Assembly (NCBI GenBank): GCA_038501785.1 | Contig: JBAMJR010000137.1 | Location: forward strand, 5,214,501 to 5,278,500 | DNA from: Myoxocephalus aenaeus | Lineage: Eukaryota; Chordata; Actinopteri; Perciformes; Cottidae | Direction of reading: 5' to 3' | DNA: 64,000 nucleotides | Shown here: one piece after another, positions 1-13,109 of the stretch | Numbering within the stretch: the first letter of the stretch is position 1 | How the letters are laid out: each line of letters opens with the position of its first letter | Program-made: the position numbers and the translations under genes | Notes under the pieces: generated by a model | What the model saw: the letters and a program-made list of their open reading frames with translations, nothing else | Told to the model about the DNA's origin: nothing | Databases searched by the model: none

Positions 1-3000
1 AATTAACAAATTATCATAATTTTGAAGTTTTGAAATGGGTAGTTTTTGTCTTTTGTGCTTGAAAAATTACTAAAACGTTAAATAGATTTTTCTACCGATT
101 GATTGAATAATTGTTTTAGCATGTACAGAACTACAGAAGCATTACAGATCACTTCTAAGGTAATCCAGGCAGATTTGTGAAGGATTTAGAGTAATCTTCC
201 ACTGAGAAAAAACTAAAGTTTGCTTTCACATGTGAATTCCCTGAAATTGTCAAAGATTATTTCCCCACAGAAGTCGTAACCTCATGTTAATGCATAATCT
301 CTATCCTTGTTTTCATCACCTTTTATGAAAAAAAAGCTATTTTCTGAGAAATTGCCCCTTTCTGTTTCTAGCGGAGTGGCCAAACAGGGGACATAATGTT
401 AAATACTCATCATCCTGCCAACACTTTCTCTTTTTTAAGTAAATGGCCAACAAAGAAGCAAAGAAGCATCCCTGACAGCAAATGTGTCTGGACTGGGCAC
501 AAAGCAGAATAAAAAAATCGGCCAAGTACGACCTGCTGATGCACATTTAAGAGGATCAGAGAGTCCCTGAGTACACACTCTCTCTGTCCAGAGGTCAAGA
601 TCCTTGAACAAAGAAAAAGGAGGCTGGCTAACTGACAGGAGCAGAGTTTGGTGATATAGAACTTCCGAAAGCTGCAGAATATATCACACGAGGGCCCCTT
701 TTTTTCACTGACTGTGTTAGCGAAGGGATTACCTGTTCCCTTCTGCTGATGGAGGTACAGCACCAGTTCATCAGCGAGAAGAGCTTTGAGGGCTCTGTTA
801 AATCACTCAGATGTTTATATTATACAGCAAAACGACAACCTGACAGTCTAATCACGTAAACATGATCGTCACTGCACCACATTACGAACTAAAACTGGCA
901 CGGGTGAGATGTGGACAATTTCCTGCAAGAGATTAACCCTAAATTACACCGAGGGAAGGAAGGAAGGAAGGAAGGACGGAAGGGAGAAAACACCACTTGT
1001 TGTAAAATTACTCTGAAAAGTAAACACTGATTAAGGCTGCAGCAGCCTGGAGAGAACATATCCCACTGGTAGTTAATAAATATCCAAGAAGGAGACATTT
1101 AGGTTCAAGCATTTGTTCTGCTATTTTGACAAGTACCATTATTGTAACATGATATTAACACCAATTAAATACAATACATGGATGCAAGAAGAAAGTCTGC
1201 AACGAAATAAGAATGAACAAATAAATGTAAAAGGCATAACATTACAGTACCCAAGATGAGAATGGAAGCTGTGTATAATTCAGGTTGCAGAACTAACAAA
1301 GAAGGCAGGTGATTCTCTGCTGTGGGGACAGAAACAACCCTCACATGGGATGTTGTGGACAATCAGAAGATACAATACTGAATAGAGCCACATTTATTGA
1401 AATATGTATTTTGAAAACAATTTTCCCATTTTTTCACTAGTCCTTATGCTGCCTTCACGCAATGTCCGCACAATGGGAAAAACTGGAAAACCTGCAGTTA
1501 TTCCCGTGTTAGCCCAAGATGCTAGCCGTGTCGTCACACTATTTAGATAGACAGGATTATAGTTGTGTTGTGTGAAACCAGATACATACAAGTAGTGTAT
1601 AGCTACTTATACATTAAAAGAATCAATTTATATTGAAATCCCCATTTAAGTCATTACATGCTCTGCTGCCTCTGGAGAACGCAAAATGGAGAAAGCTGTC
1701 AAGTGTGCTAAACGGACATACCAAACTATCTGACAGGTTATCTCAAGATCTGACTACACACATTCTCATATTTCTACAGGGGAAAAATAATATGGTCTGG
1801 CTTGTTTATATTTCTTTAAGCTCATCACGTTGCCCTTGCAAAATATAAAGCGCAGATAGTGGGAGACAAAGAGAATGCTAGCTGAAATAGGCCGCCAAAG
1901 GCAGACTTATACCCACAGTCAACATCAGGTGAGTCAGACTATCTGAGAAGGAATTTTGGCTGTATGTAAAAAACAACAACAAAAGTAAAGTTATTTGCCG
2001 ACTTTGCAAAATGCAAAGTAATATTTGTCACTCAAATGAAACAGTAAAGACATGGCGAACGGATGGGGTGAATTAAACTATAAAACCTTTCAAAAAAATG
2101 ACTCACAAGTTCAAATTGATCTGAACTTGATTTTCTGAAAAAGTGAGAGCTCTAGTTTGTTGATTCTTCTGTACTTGTTTTTACGAAGTAGAGGATGTCG
2201 GACCTGTCAGAAATTTCAACTTGAAATTACAACTCGGGGGGTTTGTCCCACTTGGCTGCTCATAAAAACACTTTGTACGATATCACGTGAATGAAGCATA
2301 GTTGAGGTAATCCTGATTCATGCTCAGGTTTGGGAGCCAGAGATGCAAATCAATAAATTGTGTGCATGTTATAGTTGTTACTGCCACCCACTTTCCATTT
2401 CTCAGTTTACTTATTCATGTATAAACTTTCAACAGAGGATACAAAGTCAAACACCAGTGAGAAAAAAATAAAGTTAAAAGCTTGTGATATGAAAAAAATA
2501 AACATCTGATAACCAAAGTTACACATTCACATCCACTAAAAACTATGTATGAACTTGAACCGTTTTAATAGTTAGTGCACGAGATAAAGATCCTAAAAGG
2601 TTCTCCCTCCATTGTGTACTGTCCCTTTCTGTCTGTCCAGCATGTAGCGACAATTGCAATATATACATTTATATATGTGGGTGTATCCCTCTACTCCATT
2701 GTTCATACTCTGTATGTTTCCCTCATTAAGACCTGAGATCAAGGCCAAAAACAGGGTTGAGGTAGGTAACCATAATGCATCAGAGAAAGTCCTGTACAGT
2801 CTGTGACAACACAGAGCAGAGAGCTGGAGAGAGAAGCCCCGTGATAGTAGAGCCACCCAACAACGTCTATCTCCCTTAGCCAGCTCTCTGTCTGTGGTCG
2901 CCAACATCCAGATATTATATACACGGTGTTCCTGAAGCACTTTAACGCATCAGTGTTGACAGGAGGGAGAAGGCTGAGCAGCAGTTACGGTTTTGGGAAG

Positions 3001-4927
3001 AGACTAACAATAGTCGAGCATGATCAGCAACTGTAATGTCTCCTGAGCACCGTAAGTCTGAAAGGCTACTACTTTGTTTTAGAAAGGAGGCAGATAATGT
3101 GACGTGAAATCAAAATCACTAAGAGCACTGCAGTAAAACATATCCAGAATGAGGTTAGAAATACACTGCAGTCAATTTAGATCAAAGGAATAGTTGAACA
3201 TTTTGAGAAACACACTGTCTTGCTTTTTAAGAAGATCAACACCACTGTTCCCAGTTGTTATGCTAAGCTAGGCTAGCTGTCTGCTGACATGAGAGTAATG
3301 TCAATCTTCTCATCTAACCAAGAAGAAATACACATTTCCGACACACATGTCAAACTAAGTATGAATATAGAGCTGGGAGGCAATTAACTTAGCTTAGCAC
3401 AAATAAGTGGGGAGAAAGAGCTTGCCAAAGTTCACAATAACGGCTCCTCTACAGCTCACAAATGATGTATAGTATGTAATAATAATGTGTGTAACATCTC
3501 ATTTGTTTAATTTGTGCTTGTGCATTGTGCTCAAACAGTAATGGGAATATAACATTTTGTAATTTTAGGGAAAGATACGTCCTGTTCTGAACATGCAAAG
3601 CTAGGCTTACTGCCTACCAGCTATAATGTAGCTTTATAGATAAAACAGAGACACAAGAGTGGTATTATCTAACTGTCAGCTAAAGTCAAAAAGCGTACGC
3701 CCCAAAATGTCAAACTATTCCTTGAAGTCATTTCACTTGTGAAATGTTGATAAGATTTGTGCTTCTTTTTCAGTTTTCTTTTTTTTTTTTTTTTTTTTTT
3801 TTTATACAAACATCGCATATGTATGAAAACATTAATTAAATCAATAAAACATATCTGCCCACACAAATATACACAAAATAAAAAAAAGGCTTACAATGTA
3901 ACCGCATAATTCATCGTCCCAACATACTGTAATTCATACAACGTATTATCAGTCTGTCAACTTGCATGAGGTACTGACATTGTATCTACAAACACCATAT
4001 TCATCAACAGAGGGAAGCCAGGATTTCACAGAGGGGGCAAAAGAGGGTTTTTCATTATGCAATAAACAGACAAACAACAACAACAACAACAACAGTGACA
4101 ACATTAACATTGTTATTTTGAGGTAGAACATTAACATCAGCATTTGGAAGTGCTTTATGTTGGATACTTTTTGTTCGTTTTGCTTCGACAAGAAGAAGAG
4201 AGACGATTCCTGACATCTGAGGTAGTGCGGCACCTGATCCTGTAATTTTCGAACCAATCAGTTCCTCCGCGTATAGAGTAATTGTGAGCACAGGGGAAGG
4301 TAAAGTCCCGAAAAGCTTCCCTCTAGACATTCATTCCGGCTGAGGTAGGTTTTTGTTGAATAATAAGGTTCAAACAGCCAAGTCTATTGCCTGTATGAAG
4401 GCCGAGAACGCATAAAAAAATGTTGATATCACTGAAACAAAGTCCTGAGACAGAACACATCGAATCCCTGGACGAAGGCTAAAGGTCTTCTGTGTGCGAG
4501 AAGGTGGAATCATTGGTAGCTGAGAGCAGGCAGCAGGAATCTTTGACCTCCACAGAAAAGTAGAGATAATACCAATAACGTATAACCACTTAAAAATAAA
4601 ATTGTCATTGTATAAGAAGGACATTCTGTGTGCTGCCCAACACCACATTAACAGAAGACCAAATTGTAAAAAACAAAAGAAAAATGTTTTTAACTGGCCT
4701 GCCTGGCTTGAATCAACCGTCCGTCAGAAGAGAGCTCTCCCAAACCTCACGCCAAAAACACTGCGATATACAGTCCTAGATTCTCTAGAACTTCTTAACT
4801 TACCAATAATAAAATATTTGCACAAAAGGAAAAACTACTTTGAAAGGAAAGACTTGTCAACCTGAGTGAGAGAAGAGTCTAAGTGGACACCGTGGGCAGC
4901 GTCCTGTGAATCGGCCTTCATACATGA
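1..4927 (-). other. igdcc3 3' UTR and downstream flank, no other gene seen
   Basis: No convincing coding region lies here on either strand. The open frames are short and without domain motifs. A 3' UTR must start at 4927 and run leftwards. I found no AATAAA on the minus strand between 4927 and about 1400; the first is the complement of tttatt at 1393-1398, so the UTR may be long or may use a variant signal. The stretch also holds a (GAAG)n run at 952-977, a poly(T) at about 3780-3803, a (CAA)n run at 4074-4093 and the inverted-repeat element at 3185-3723. Confidence 0.5.
3185..3723. mobile_element. Non-autonomous inverted-repeat element (AAGGAATAGTT termini)
   Basis: The left end reads aaggaatagttgaacatttt and the right end is its near-complement, ending aaactattcctt. 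The interior contains 'gctaagctaggctagct' and 'cttagcttagcac', wording I associate with a dispersed repeat very common in percomorph fish. No coding capacity is seen. The target duplication is not evident. Confidence 0.6.
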
Positions 4928-5053
4928 TCAGCTTTGGTCCTGCCGACCTGCTCCCGCTGGAGGAGGCTCCTGGAACTGCGTCTCTCGCTCCACCGAAAAC
5001 TTGTCCAGCGGTATCGTAGACAGCTGGGTGTTGTTCAGCACGTAGGAGTCGGA
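4928..5053 (-). CDS. igdcc3: igdcc3 coding exon 14: C-terminus and stop
   Basis: A 126-nt final coding exon (residues 722-762 and TGA at 4930-4928). The acceptor is TGCTTTCAG. The peptide contains N-N-T-Q-L-S-T-I-P-L, which resembles an E-T-Q-L-S-V-L-P-L segment I recall in the mammalian tail, then a proline-rich end. The 3' UTR must continue to lower coordinates. Confidence 0.87.
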   Translation of the reverse strand, partial: SDSYVLNNTQLSTIPLDKFSVERETQFQEPPPAGAGRQDQS

Positions 5054-8000
5054 CTGAAAGCACATGCATAATTAAATAGGGTTACATGGAGAGTGCATTT
5101 AAATCATTCATTGGACATTTTGGCCCACAGATAGAGGCAGAGAGAAGAAATAGACAGCAAATAAACAACAAAGGTCCCTGGCCAGAAATCTGCCGTTACA
5201 CATGGCATGATTCCTAGCCAGCAGGATGCCCCGCTTCTTTGTTGTGTAATAAACAACGTTAGTGCAGTTAAGGCTTTTCTTGATTCTCTGAGTTACTGCT
5301 TTTCTTCAATGTAGTTTTTTTTTGGTGCTTTTATCAGACTATTATGGAGGCATTATAAACAGACTGTATCTGCAGCTTACACCTTTACTTTATGTAGAAC
5401 ATATTTTATCCTGTTTTATTGTGTTGTTGTTTTCTACTGTACTGTTATGTTGTAAATCATTTCCTTTCTCATTTTTTGCTCAATTCTTTGGGTTATAATG
5501 AATAAAAGAAGGAGAGACATTTAGAAGCAGCATTCAAAGAAAGCAAGGCAGGAAAAAAACGATGTTGATGTTTTCAATGCTGCAAAACGCAGTTTTTCTG
5601 ATGGAATAAATATGTCTGTGGAGCTGTTTTTTTTTTAATTTAATGTATATCACTTTTATTAACTACACTTCTATTCTAGCATGGGTTATATGTTTGCAGT
5701 CCTGGCATCAATGATATCAGTTACAATAAAACTGCACTCACAAAAGTAACTTCTGAGATGTTAGAATGTAGCAACATAGCTGAGAATAGGTCCAGCGGGG
5801 CAAGAAACATGAGTGATCAGAATATCCTAAAAAAAAAAAAAAAAGGAACTAGCTCACACTTTATTTGGACTCAAAATGATATGTGAGCTCACCTGTGATG
5901 TTGTTAATAATCTCTCAACAGGAAAACCATGAATGTTCATAACTACGATAAGTATAGTCGGATTTTCGTAAGCTGGGCTGGATATCTACAACAGCAAGTT
6001 TGGGTTATAATTTTGTCATAGACGGCCGAAGATACAAGAATATACTATATCAATAACAATATATATAACCCAAGCTGAAATAAACCTTCTTCTATCTTTA
6101 CAATATCTTCATCTATAACACATAATGGCTTCCAGTTCACTTCATTTCTTATTATCAGGCCTCACCATGCATGTATCTTGTGTGGGTTGAGTGAAAAGTC
6201 TCTCCAGCTCGTTGCTGTCGGCCAGTTTCTTCCCTGCAGCGCTGCCATTGACCTCCATCTTTCTCCTGGCCGCCCCGTTCTGCCCAGAGGCCCCATGGGA
6301 AGAGGAAGAGGATTCCAACACTGCGCTGTGCCTTGCCTGGGGTGTGGCCTGAACCGTCTTACACATCACTAACCTGTGGATTACATGAACACACACACAT
6401 AAAACTCTTGTCAGCTGCACACGCATGATAACCACATGACAATTACCTTCAACAAAAATGATTGGCAAGTTATTCCATTGGGACCTTTTGTTACTGTTGC
6501 GGTTTCACGTCATGTTGGTACTGACCTGCCGCGGTAGCTGAAGACGAGGAAGAGCACACAGAAGATGATGCAGGTGACTCCGATGTGAATGCCGATTATG
6601 ATGCCTGTAGTGGAAGTTTTGCTCTGTTCATCTTTCACACAGTCGCATGGGGCGTCCAACACTGAGAAGATACAGAAAAACTCAGTCAAACCACCACAAA
6701 AGTTTGTGCAAACAAGACTATACTGTTGGAGAGCAGAAGCTCAGACTGGGGCAGTTAAAGAAGTCTAAACTACTGCTCCAACACTTCGTCTGTTCTCTAA
6801 TTACTAACTAGTAGTGTCCCAAAGATGTTTGAAGTAAGCACTGGAAACGGTCAGAGTTCGATGCAAAAGAGTTAATTCTCTTCTGAACGCTGTCTTATAT
6901 AGTTTCTCCGTCTGAGGCTGAAGCTACTCTTTTCTTTTTAAACGCTTCCTCTGTTGTTTTGGAGACAAAATAAATTAGACTTTCTAATGGTGTCTCTGGA
7001 AGTCCCGAACATTCCCACTCAGGGATGTTCAGACATGTCCGAGCATTTTTCCCCTTTTCAACGTGTATTTTTTTTTAAACTTTAATTATACATCAAAGTC
7101 AAAGTCAAAGTCAGTTTTATTGTCACTTCTTCCATATTGTGCAAACATACAGAAGACCTGAAATTTCGTTTCTCTACTGTCTGAAAATAAAGTGAGTAGT
7201 GCAACATTAAAAAAAGTAAAAAATAGACAACATATAACATATAAACATATAAACTAGACAACATATAACATATAAACATATAGACAACATATAAACTAGA
7301 CAACATATAAACATATAACCAACATATAAACATACATTGAGTCAAACAGGTTAAATGTCAAATCACTCAAATCATAATATATGTACACTAGTTCTAATAT
7401 GTGGATGTGTGCTTAAAACATGTAATGTATTTGATGGTGCTGCCTTTTTGTGATAAATCAAACTCCAACACTATGTCAGCGAGCTGTGCATGTGTGTATG
7501 TGTCTGTGATGGCCAGCTTGACTCAGTGAGGCACATTAAACCTGGATGCACTGGTGGTGTAGCTGCACGTGGCTCTGTTTGGTTTTGTAAGACAATCACC
7601 AGATTTCTCCACCGCCTCCCGAAGTGAAACCAATCGCAAGGTGGCGTTGCCGTCTCCGTGTTCGTTGAATGCGAGAAGCTTTATCTCATAGACCAGTGTA
7701 GGATCTGGACAAAAAGACAGGAAAAGATGGTAAGCTAATGCATGAAGCACACCCCTCTTGAGGTAGGAGTGTGTTTTTAGTCCTCGGTCAATCTTCAGCA
7801 CAGTTTCACAGAGAGATTATTAAATGCATGTTTACAAGCCCAGATCACACTATCAATGTGGCTCATTTAATGAAGATTACAATGGCAATTAAGCTCATAG
7901 AAACAGCTAAGCCAGTTAAAAAAAGCTATGACACAATAAGTTGTAGTTCTAAGAAACTACAGGTCTCACCCAGCTGAGTGATGTTGTACTGGGTGACGTT

Positions 8001-11000
8001 GCGAGGGAATGTGATGGGACCAGTGAACAGCAGTGTGTGCACTCTTCTGTAGTACAGTCTGAAGCCTTGATGTTGGCCCATCTTGGAGGAAGGTTCCCAC
8101 CTTGCTTGTATAACACTGCTGTTCACCACCTTGGTGTAGACGGAAGGAGGTGCTGGCACTGCAACATAAAATACAGACTGTCAACTAAAGTTGTACAACA
8201 ATAAGATAGCAGCAGCACTTACAGCTTTTATTTTGCAGCTTGAGTTATGACACCTCATGTGCAGTAAAACATCTTTTTTACACTGCAAACCTTTCATATC
8301 TATGTCTATTATTGGTGAAAAATAGGTTTTGTGGGTGAGTGTGTTGGTGTGTGTGCTCTGCTTCCAGCTCACCCTCCCCATTAGTGCGCTCGGTGACACT
8401 GTCTGATGGTTTGCTGGCCCCGTGGGATGTGTAGGCCTTGACGTAGAAGGTGTAATAGGTGGAGGGCTCCAGGTCCCTGATGGTTTGCTGCAGCGTCACC
8501 TTACTGACGGCCTCCTCATACTCCATCTCCGCTGGGTCTGAAGGAGGAAACATGGAGGAGGTAAAGGAGGATAAAGAATGAAATTAACAGGAACAGAAAA
8601 GCAATGCATTAAAGTGATGGAACATGGGATCAAGAGAGGACACAATAAATACAATCGGTTTCTGTCATTATTTTATGATTATTGCCCATTTCACTGGTTT
8701 TATCAGAGCAGCCCTGTTAGTTAATAGCTAATCTAGTTTGAACTAAATGGTGATGGTTGGCTGAATTGCAGAGGTGGAGTTGGGAGATGGAGGTGGTAAA
8801 AAGGGGAGTTGCAAAGGACGCGTTAAAGCATTTGTATTGCTCTCAAGCCGCAGACAACCAACCATAACCAATATCCACCTATTGGTTGGCCACCGGGGCC
8901 CTTAATTATCCTTATTATTATAGAACTACTGAGGAGAACAGCAGCCTGCACTACGAGACCCTCGGCACACACAGAAACACAATCATACACACACCCATAT
9001 GTTTGGCCAAAGCCATAAACAAACACACTGCATGGCATGCGCATAAACAAGCATGCACATATGCATGTATGCAGTGGTGTATAAAGTACCCAAAAGCCGT
9101 ACTTGAGTAAAAGTAAAGATACCTTACTGGAAAATTACTCCAGTAAAAGTAAAAGTCACCTATTAAAATACTACTTGAGTAAAAGTCTTAAAGTATCTGA
9201 TATTTTCTGTACTTAAGTATCAAAAGTATTTTTCTGATATAAAATGTACTTAAGTATTGAAAGTAAAAGTACAAGTACATGCTTTTAATAAAAAAGCAAA
9301 GGGTCAGAATTTTGAGAATTATGAAGTTTATTCTTTTAAGTGCTGTGGTCACCATAACCAAGGACAAGGAGTTGTGTTGATACAATAACTGGGTTGGCTG
9401 GGATCTCGATTTATATTATCAGATCCATCCATATATATTATGTTCAACATAATATATTGTACCTAAGTATAGTTTTGCATCTGCTATGAACTTATCATCA
9501 TAATTCTCCAAAAAGCAATATGACACTATGAAGGACTTGTAACAGTGTGGTTATAAGTATGCTCATTCCGCCCGCCGTGGGTCTCTTGGTACCGGGCTGT
9601 GGGTCTCTTGGTACCGGTCTGCGGGTCTCTTGGTACCGGTCTGTGGGTCTCTTGGTACCGGGCCACAGAAAGAATGAATGAAACATTTCAATTAAATAAA
9701 AAAAAATCAAGGCCGGAAAGATGTTTTATTGTGAAAAATGACCGCATACATCCGTCTGTGGTAACCTCAGACGGAATCTCTTGACACATGTCAAGATGTT
9801 ACGTTACTCTAAAAATGAAACGTAAGTCTGTTACAACTCTGTCGGTGATCTGGAAACCAAGGCAAAGTATCCTGAGATCGCCAAAAAAGCATGAAAACCT
9901 GCTTCCATTTCAACATCCTGTCTTTGTGCAGCGCGTTATAAGTTAAGCAGTAGACTGGACTAAAGGTTTAGTTAGCAGTAGAGTCAGTAGACTGGACTAA
10001 AGGTTTAGTTAGGAGTAGACTGGACATAACGAACACACGTCGGGTGTCGTTGTCTCCCGTCTTTCCGAGGTCGGACCCGGTCTGTGAAAATATTGTCTTC
10101 ACGTAACCGGTCCGTGACGCATAAAGGTTTGGCAGCGCTGGACTAGAGGATGGAGAGGGAAAATGCAAAACATTGTGATTCGCAAAACCTGCTTGGTGGA
10201 GTCTGTGTTCCACCACAGTCCCCGATGTTTTTTTTTTTTTTTCTAAAGATAGATTTGATTTTGTAGCGAGTAACGAAGGTTTCAGGAGAAATGTATCGGA
10301 GTAAAAGTATCATTTTTCTTTGCAAAATGTAGTGAAGTAAAAGTAAAAGTAAACAGAAATATAAATAGTAAAGTAGAGTACAGATATCCCCAAAAACTAC
10401 TTAAGTACAGTAACGAAGTATTTCTACTTCGTTACTATACACCACTGCATGTATGGACACACACAGGGAGCATCATACCAATAGTATACAGTACCAGTCA
10501 AAAGTTTGGACAAATGAGAAGGTGTGTCCAAACGTTTGACTGGTACTGTACACATGTGGATCCCAAGGTAAAATTTGTTTTTTAGTCCTTATTATATCCG
10601 TCTGGATAGTGGAGTGTGGGGACTTACACTGTAGCACTGAACACACTTTTAGTTGCTTGTTGGTAGGGATGCATTTCACTTCTGCTTTTTCCTAATACTG
10701 TAAGCAGCTATGGTCAAAAGCATCTGCCAAATGAAAGTCATATACATTTGATGGGAACCACTATAAATGGTGCATTTATCAGAGTTTCCATAATCTACAA
10801 CAGAGACCGTTAATAGGTGTGTGTATATTCATCTGTGGCTCGTTTCATCACATTTGCAAGATGCAAACTGCAATTTGCAAAATTCGATAATTTCCTTGCG
10901 TGTCATTTTGACACATTTGATTAATCACAAGGAACACCACACGACGCATGAAAGAGGAGAGTGACAATCATTTGTGGAAAGGGCAATTTGTGATCGGCAT

Positions 11001-12291
11001 GTAAGCAGTGTTCGCAAATTGTTTCTGTGATTTGGGACCCTCGCTGTTAATGTCACTGACATCCATCTTCATCAGCTTTTTGACACAGTCACATTTTATG
11101 ATGACTTATAACTACTTAGGTCTTGAGTGGAACCCACCTGAAGTCTTGCGGATGTGGAGCACATAACCGATGATGTCCTGGGTGTTTTGACCGGGCTCCC
11201 TCCAGGACACCTGGATGTTGGTGGGTGAGAGGGCCTCGGCCTGCACATGGGTGGGCTCACCGGGCAGTCCATCAGCCCAGAGCACGGTGAGGCGAGCACT
11301 GGCCTGTGTGGAGCCAGCGCTGTTCTCAGCAATACACTGGTAGATAGCCTCGTCATCCTGGCTAATACCATATATCGTCAGTGTGCTGTGAGAAGAGAAG
11401 GAGAGGACAGGTGCAACAGGAAGGACAGAAAGAAAGAAAGGAAGGATATTGTGGAGTTTAGTTTCTCTGACATGTATATATATATATATATATATATTAG
11501 TGCTGTCAAACGATAAAAATATTTAATCACGATTAATCGCATTTATGTCATAGTTAACTCGCGATTAATCGCAATTAATCGCAATTTTTTTTCTTCTTCA
11601 TTTTAATGCTCTTATAAACATGAAAAAGTGGATTGGCTTGCTTTATGCAAATGTTTAATTTTATTGAAAAACAACTGCCAAACAGGGCGGTACAAAATAA
11701 CATTATAAAGTGCACATTTCAGGTAAACAAGGGTTTACAAAATAAAATTATAAAGTGCACATTTCAGGTAAACAAGGGCTTGAGAGAGAGAGAGAGAGAG
11801 AGAGCTAGACCCTCGTCCTCCACAACGTTAACAGGCCTACACGCAGTAGCCACCCATTTAGCTATGGCTGCAATAAGTTTGTTCTTCGTTGTGGTGTCCA
11901 TGTGTTTCTGCTTGGCCATCAAGTGGTGTTTCAGACTGGATAGGCTACGATGATAGCTCAGTTCACAATGACTAATGGCACATACCACTTTGGTCTTGTC
12001 AAGGGAACCATCTGACAACTTTTTGAAAGTAAACTTTCCATTCATTAGCGTCTTATCATTCATTTTGCCGTATCACGCTCACCATTCATTCATTTCAAAC
12101 CGTAACGTTAGCCTAGCTTCCAAGCCCAAACGGCGTGCCTATTGTTTTGCTTCCGGTTGAGCTACATCCGGCGTGGTGCTCACGGAAAAAAAATAATTGA
12201 AAAATTAAAATGCGTTAATGCCGTTAATAAAATTGACGGCGTTAAAATTGGTTTGCGTTAACGCCGTTAATAACACGCTAATATGACAGCA

Positions 12292-12337
<46 letters not shown>

Positions 12338-13020
12338 CAGTTGACTGTATACGACTGTATGTGAGTAATCAAAAGTATTTTGCAAATCCAAAAGTGAAAT
12401 ATTACTGTTTAATAGTTCTTTATTAAAAGTACTTGTCATCCAATGTTTCGTTATCAAAGTAGTAGTACGAAGTACTCATTGTGTCACCGTGTCACATTAT
12501 TGTTGCACATGATAATTGTTTCACATTTTAATCTGTCTATTTAGCTATAAACCATTTAGTGCTTACCAGCACCAATGTATAAGGTGCATATTTAGAAGTG
12601 TATGTATTTTACTATTGTATTATTGTGTTCTGTATATAGTATTACAGTAAACCTTTTAATTCAATTTAATTTGGGGAAATTTGTATTTCCCCAAATCACA
12701 AATCAAAAAAATAAATATTTCATCTGTAGCATCAAATTGTATTGTTTAGGTTTTCCGCCTGCAAAGCAACTTGGCAACCAGAAATTAATTACCTGTACTT
12801 AAATAAGGTTTTGAGTTTGTATGTGTGTTTGAGTGAGTAAAATATAGAGCCACACAGAGAGCAGCAGTAAGTACAAAAGATGCTCACTTTCTTCTGCTGG
12901 AGGTCTTGTTGGAGAATACATCTATTTCACTATTTCATTTATTTTTACTTCGCCTGCATCAGTGAAACCTTTAATCTGTCCCTCGCTGTCCATCCATCCA
13001 TATGTTTTTTTACCTCATCA

Positions 13021-13109
<89 letters not shown>

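Larger units (their letters stand above)
9064..10455. mobile_element. hAT-type non-autonomous transposon with 8-bp target duplication
   Basis: The element spans 9072-10447. It starts cagtggtgtataaagta and ends tactatacaccactg, an inverted repeat, and is flanked on both sides by catgtatg (9064-9071 and 10448-10455). An 8-bp duplication and a CAGTG end fit the hAT superfamily. Subterminal regions are dense in 'agtaaaagtaaaagt' and 'acttaagta' motifs. No transposase is present. It sits in intron 8 of igdcc3. Confidence 0.85.

Noticed and set aside
9577..9663. Possible CRISPR-like array
   Set aside because: The four 22-bp units are directly head to tail without unique spacers, and the genome is vertebrate.
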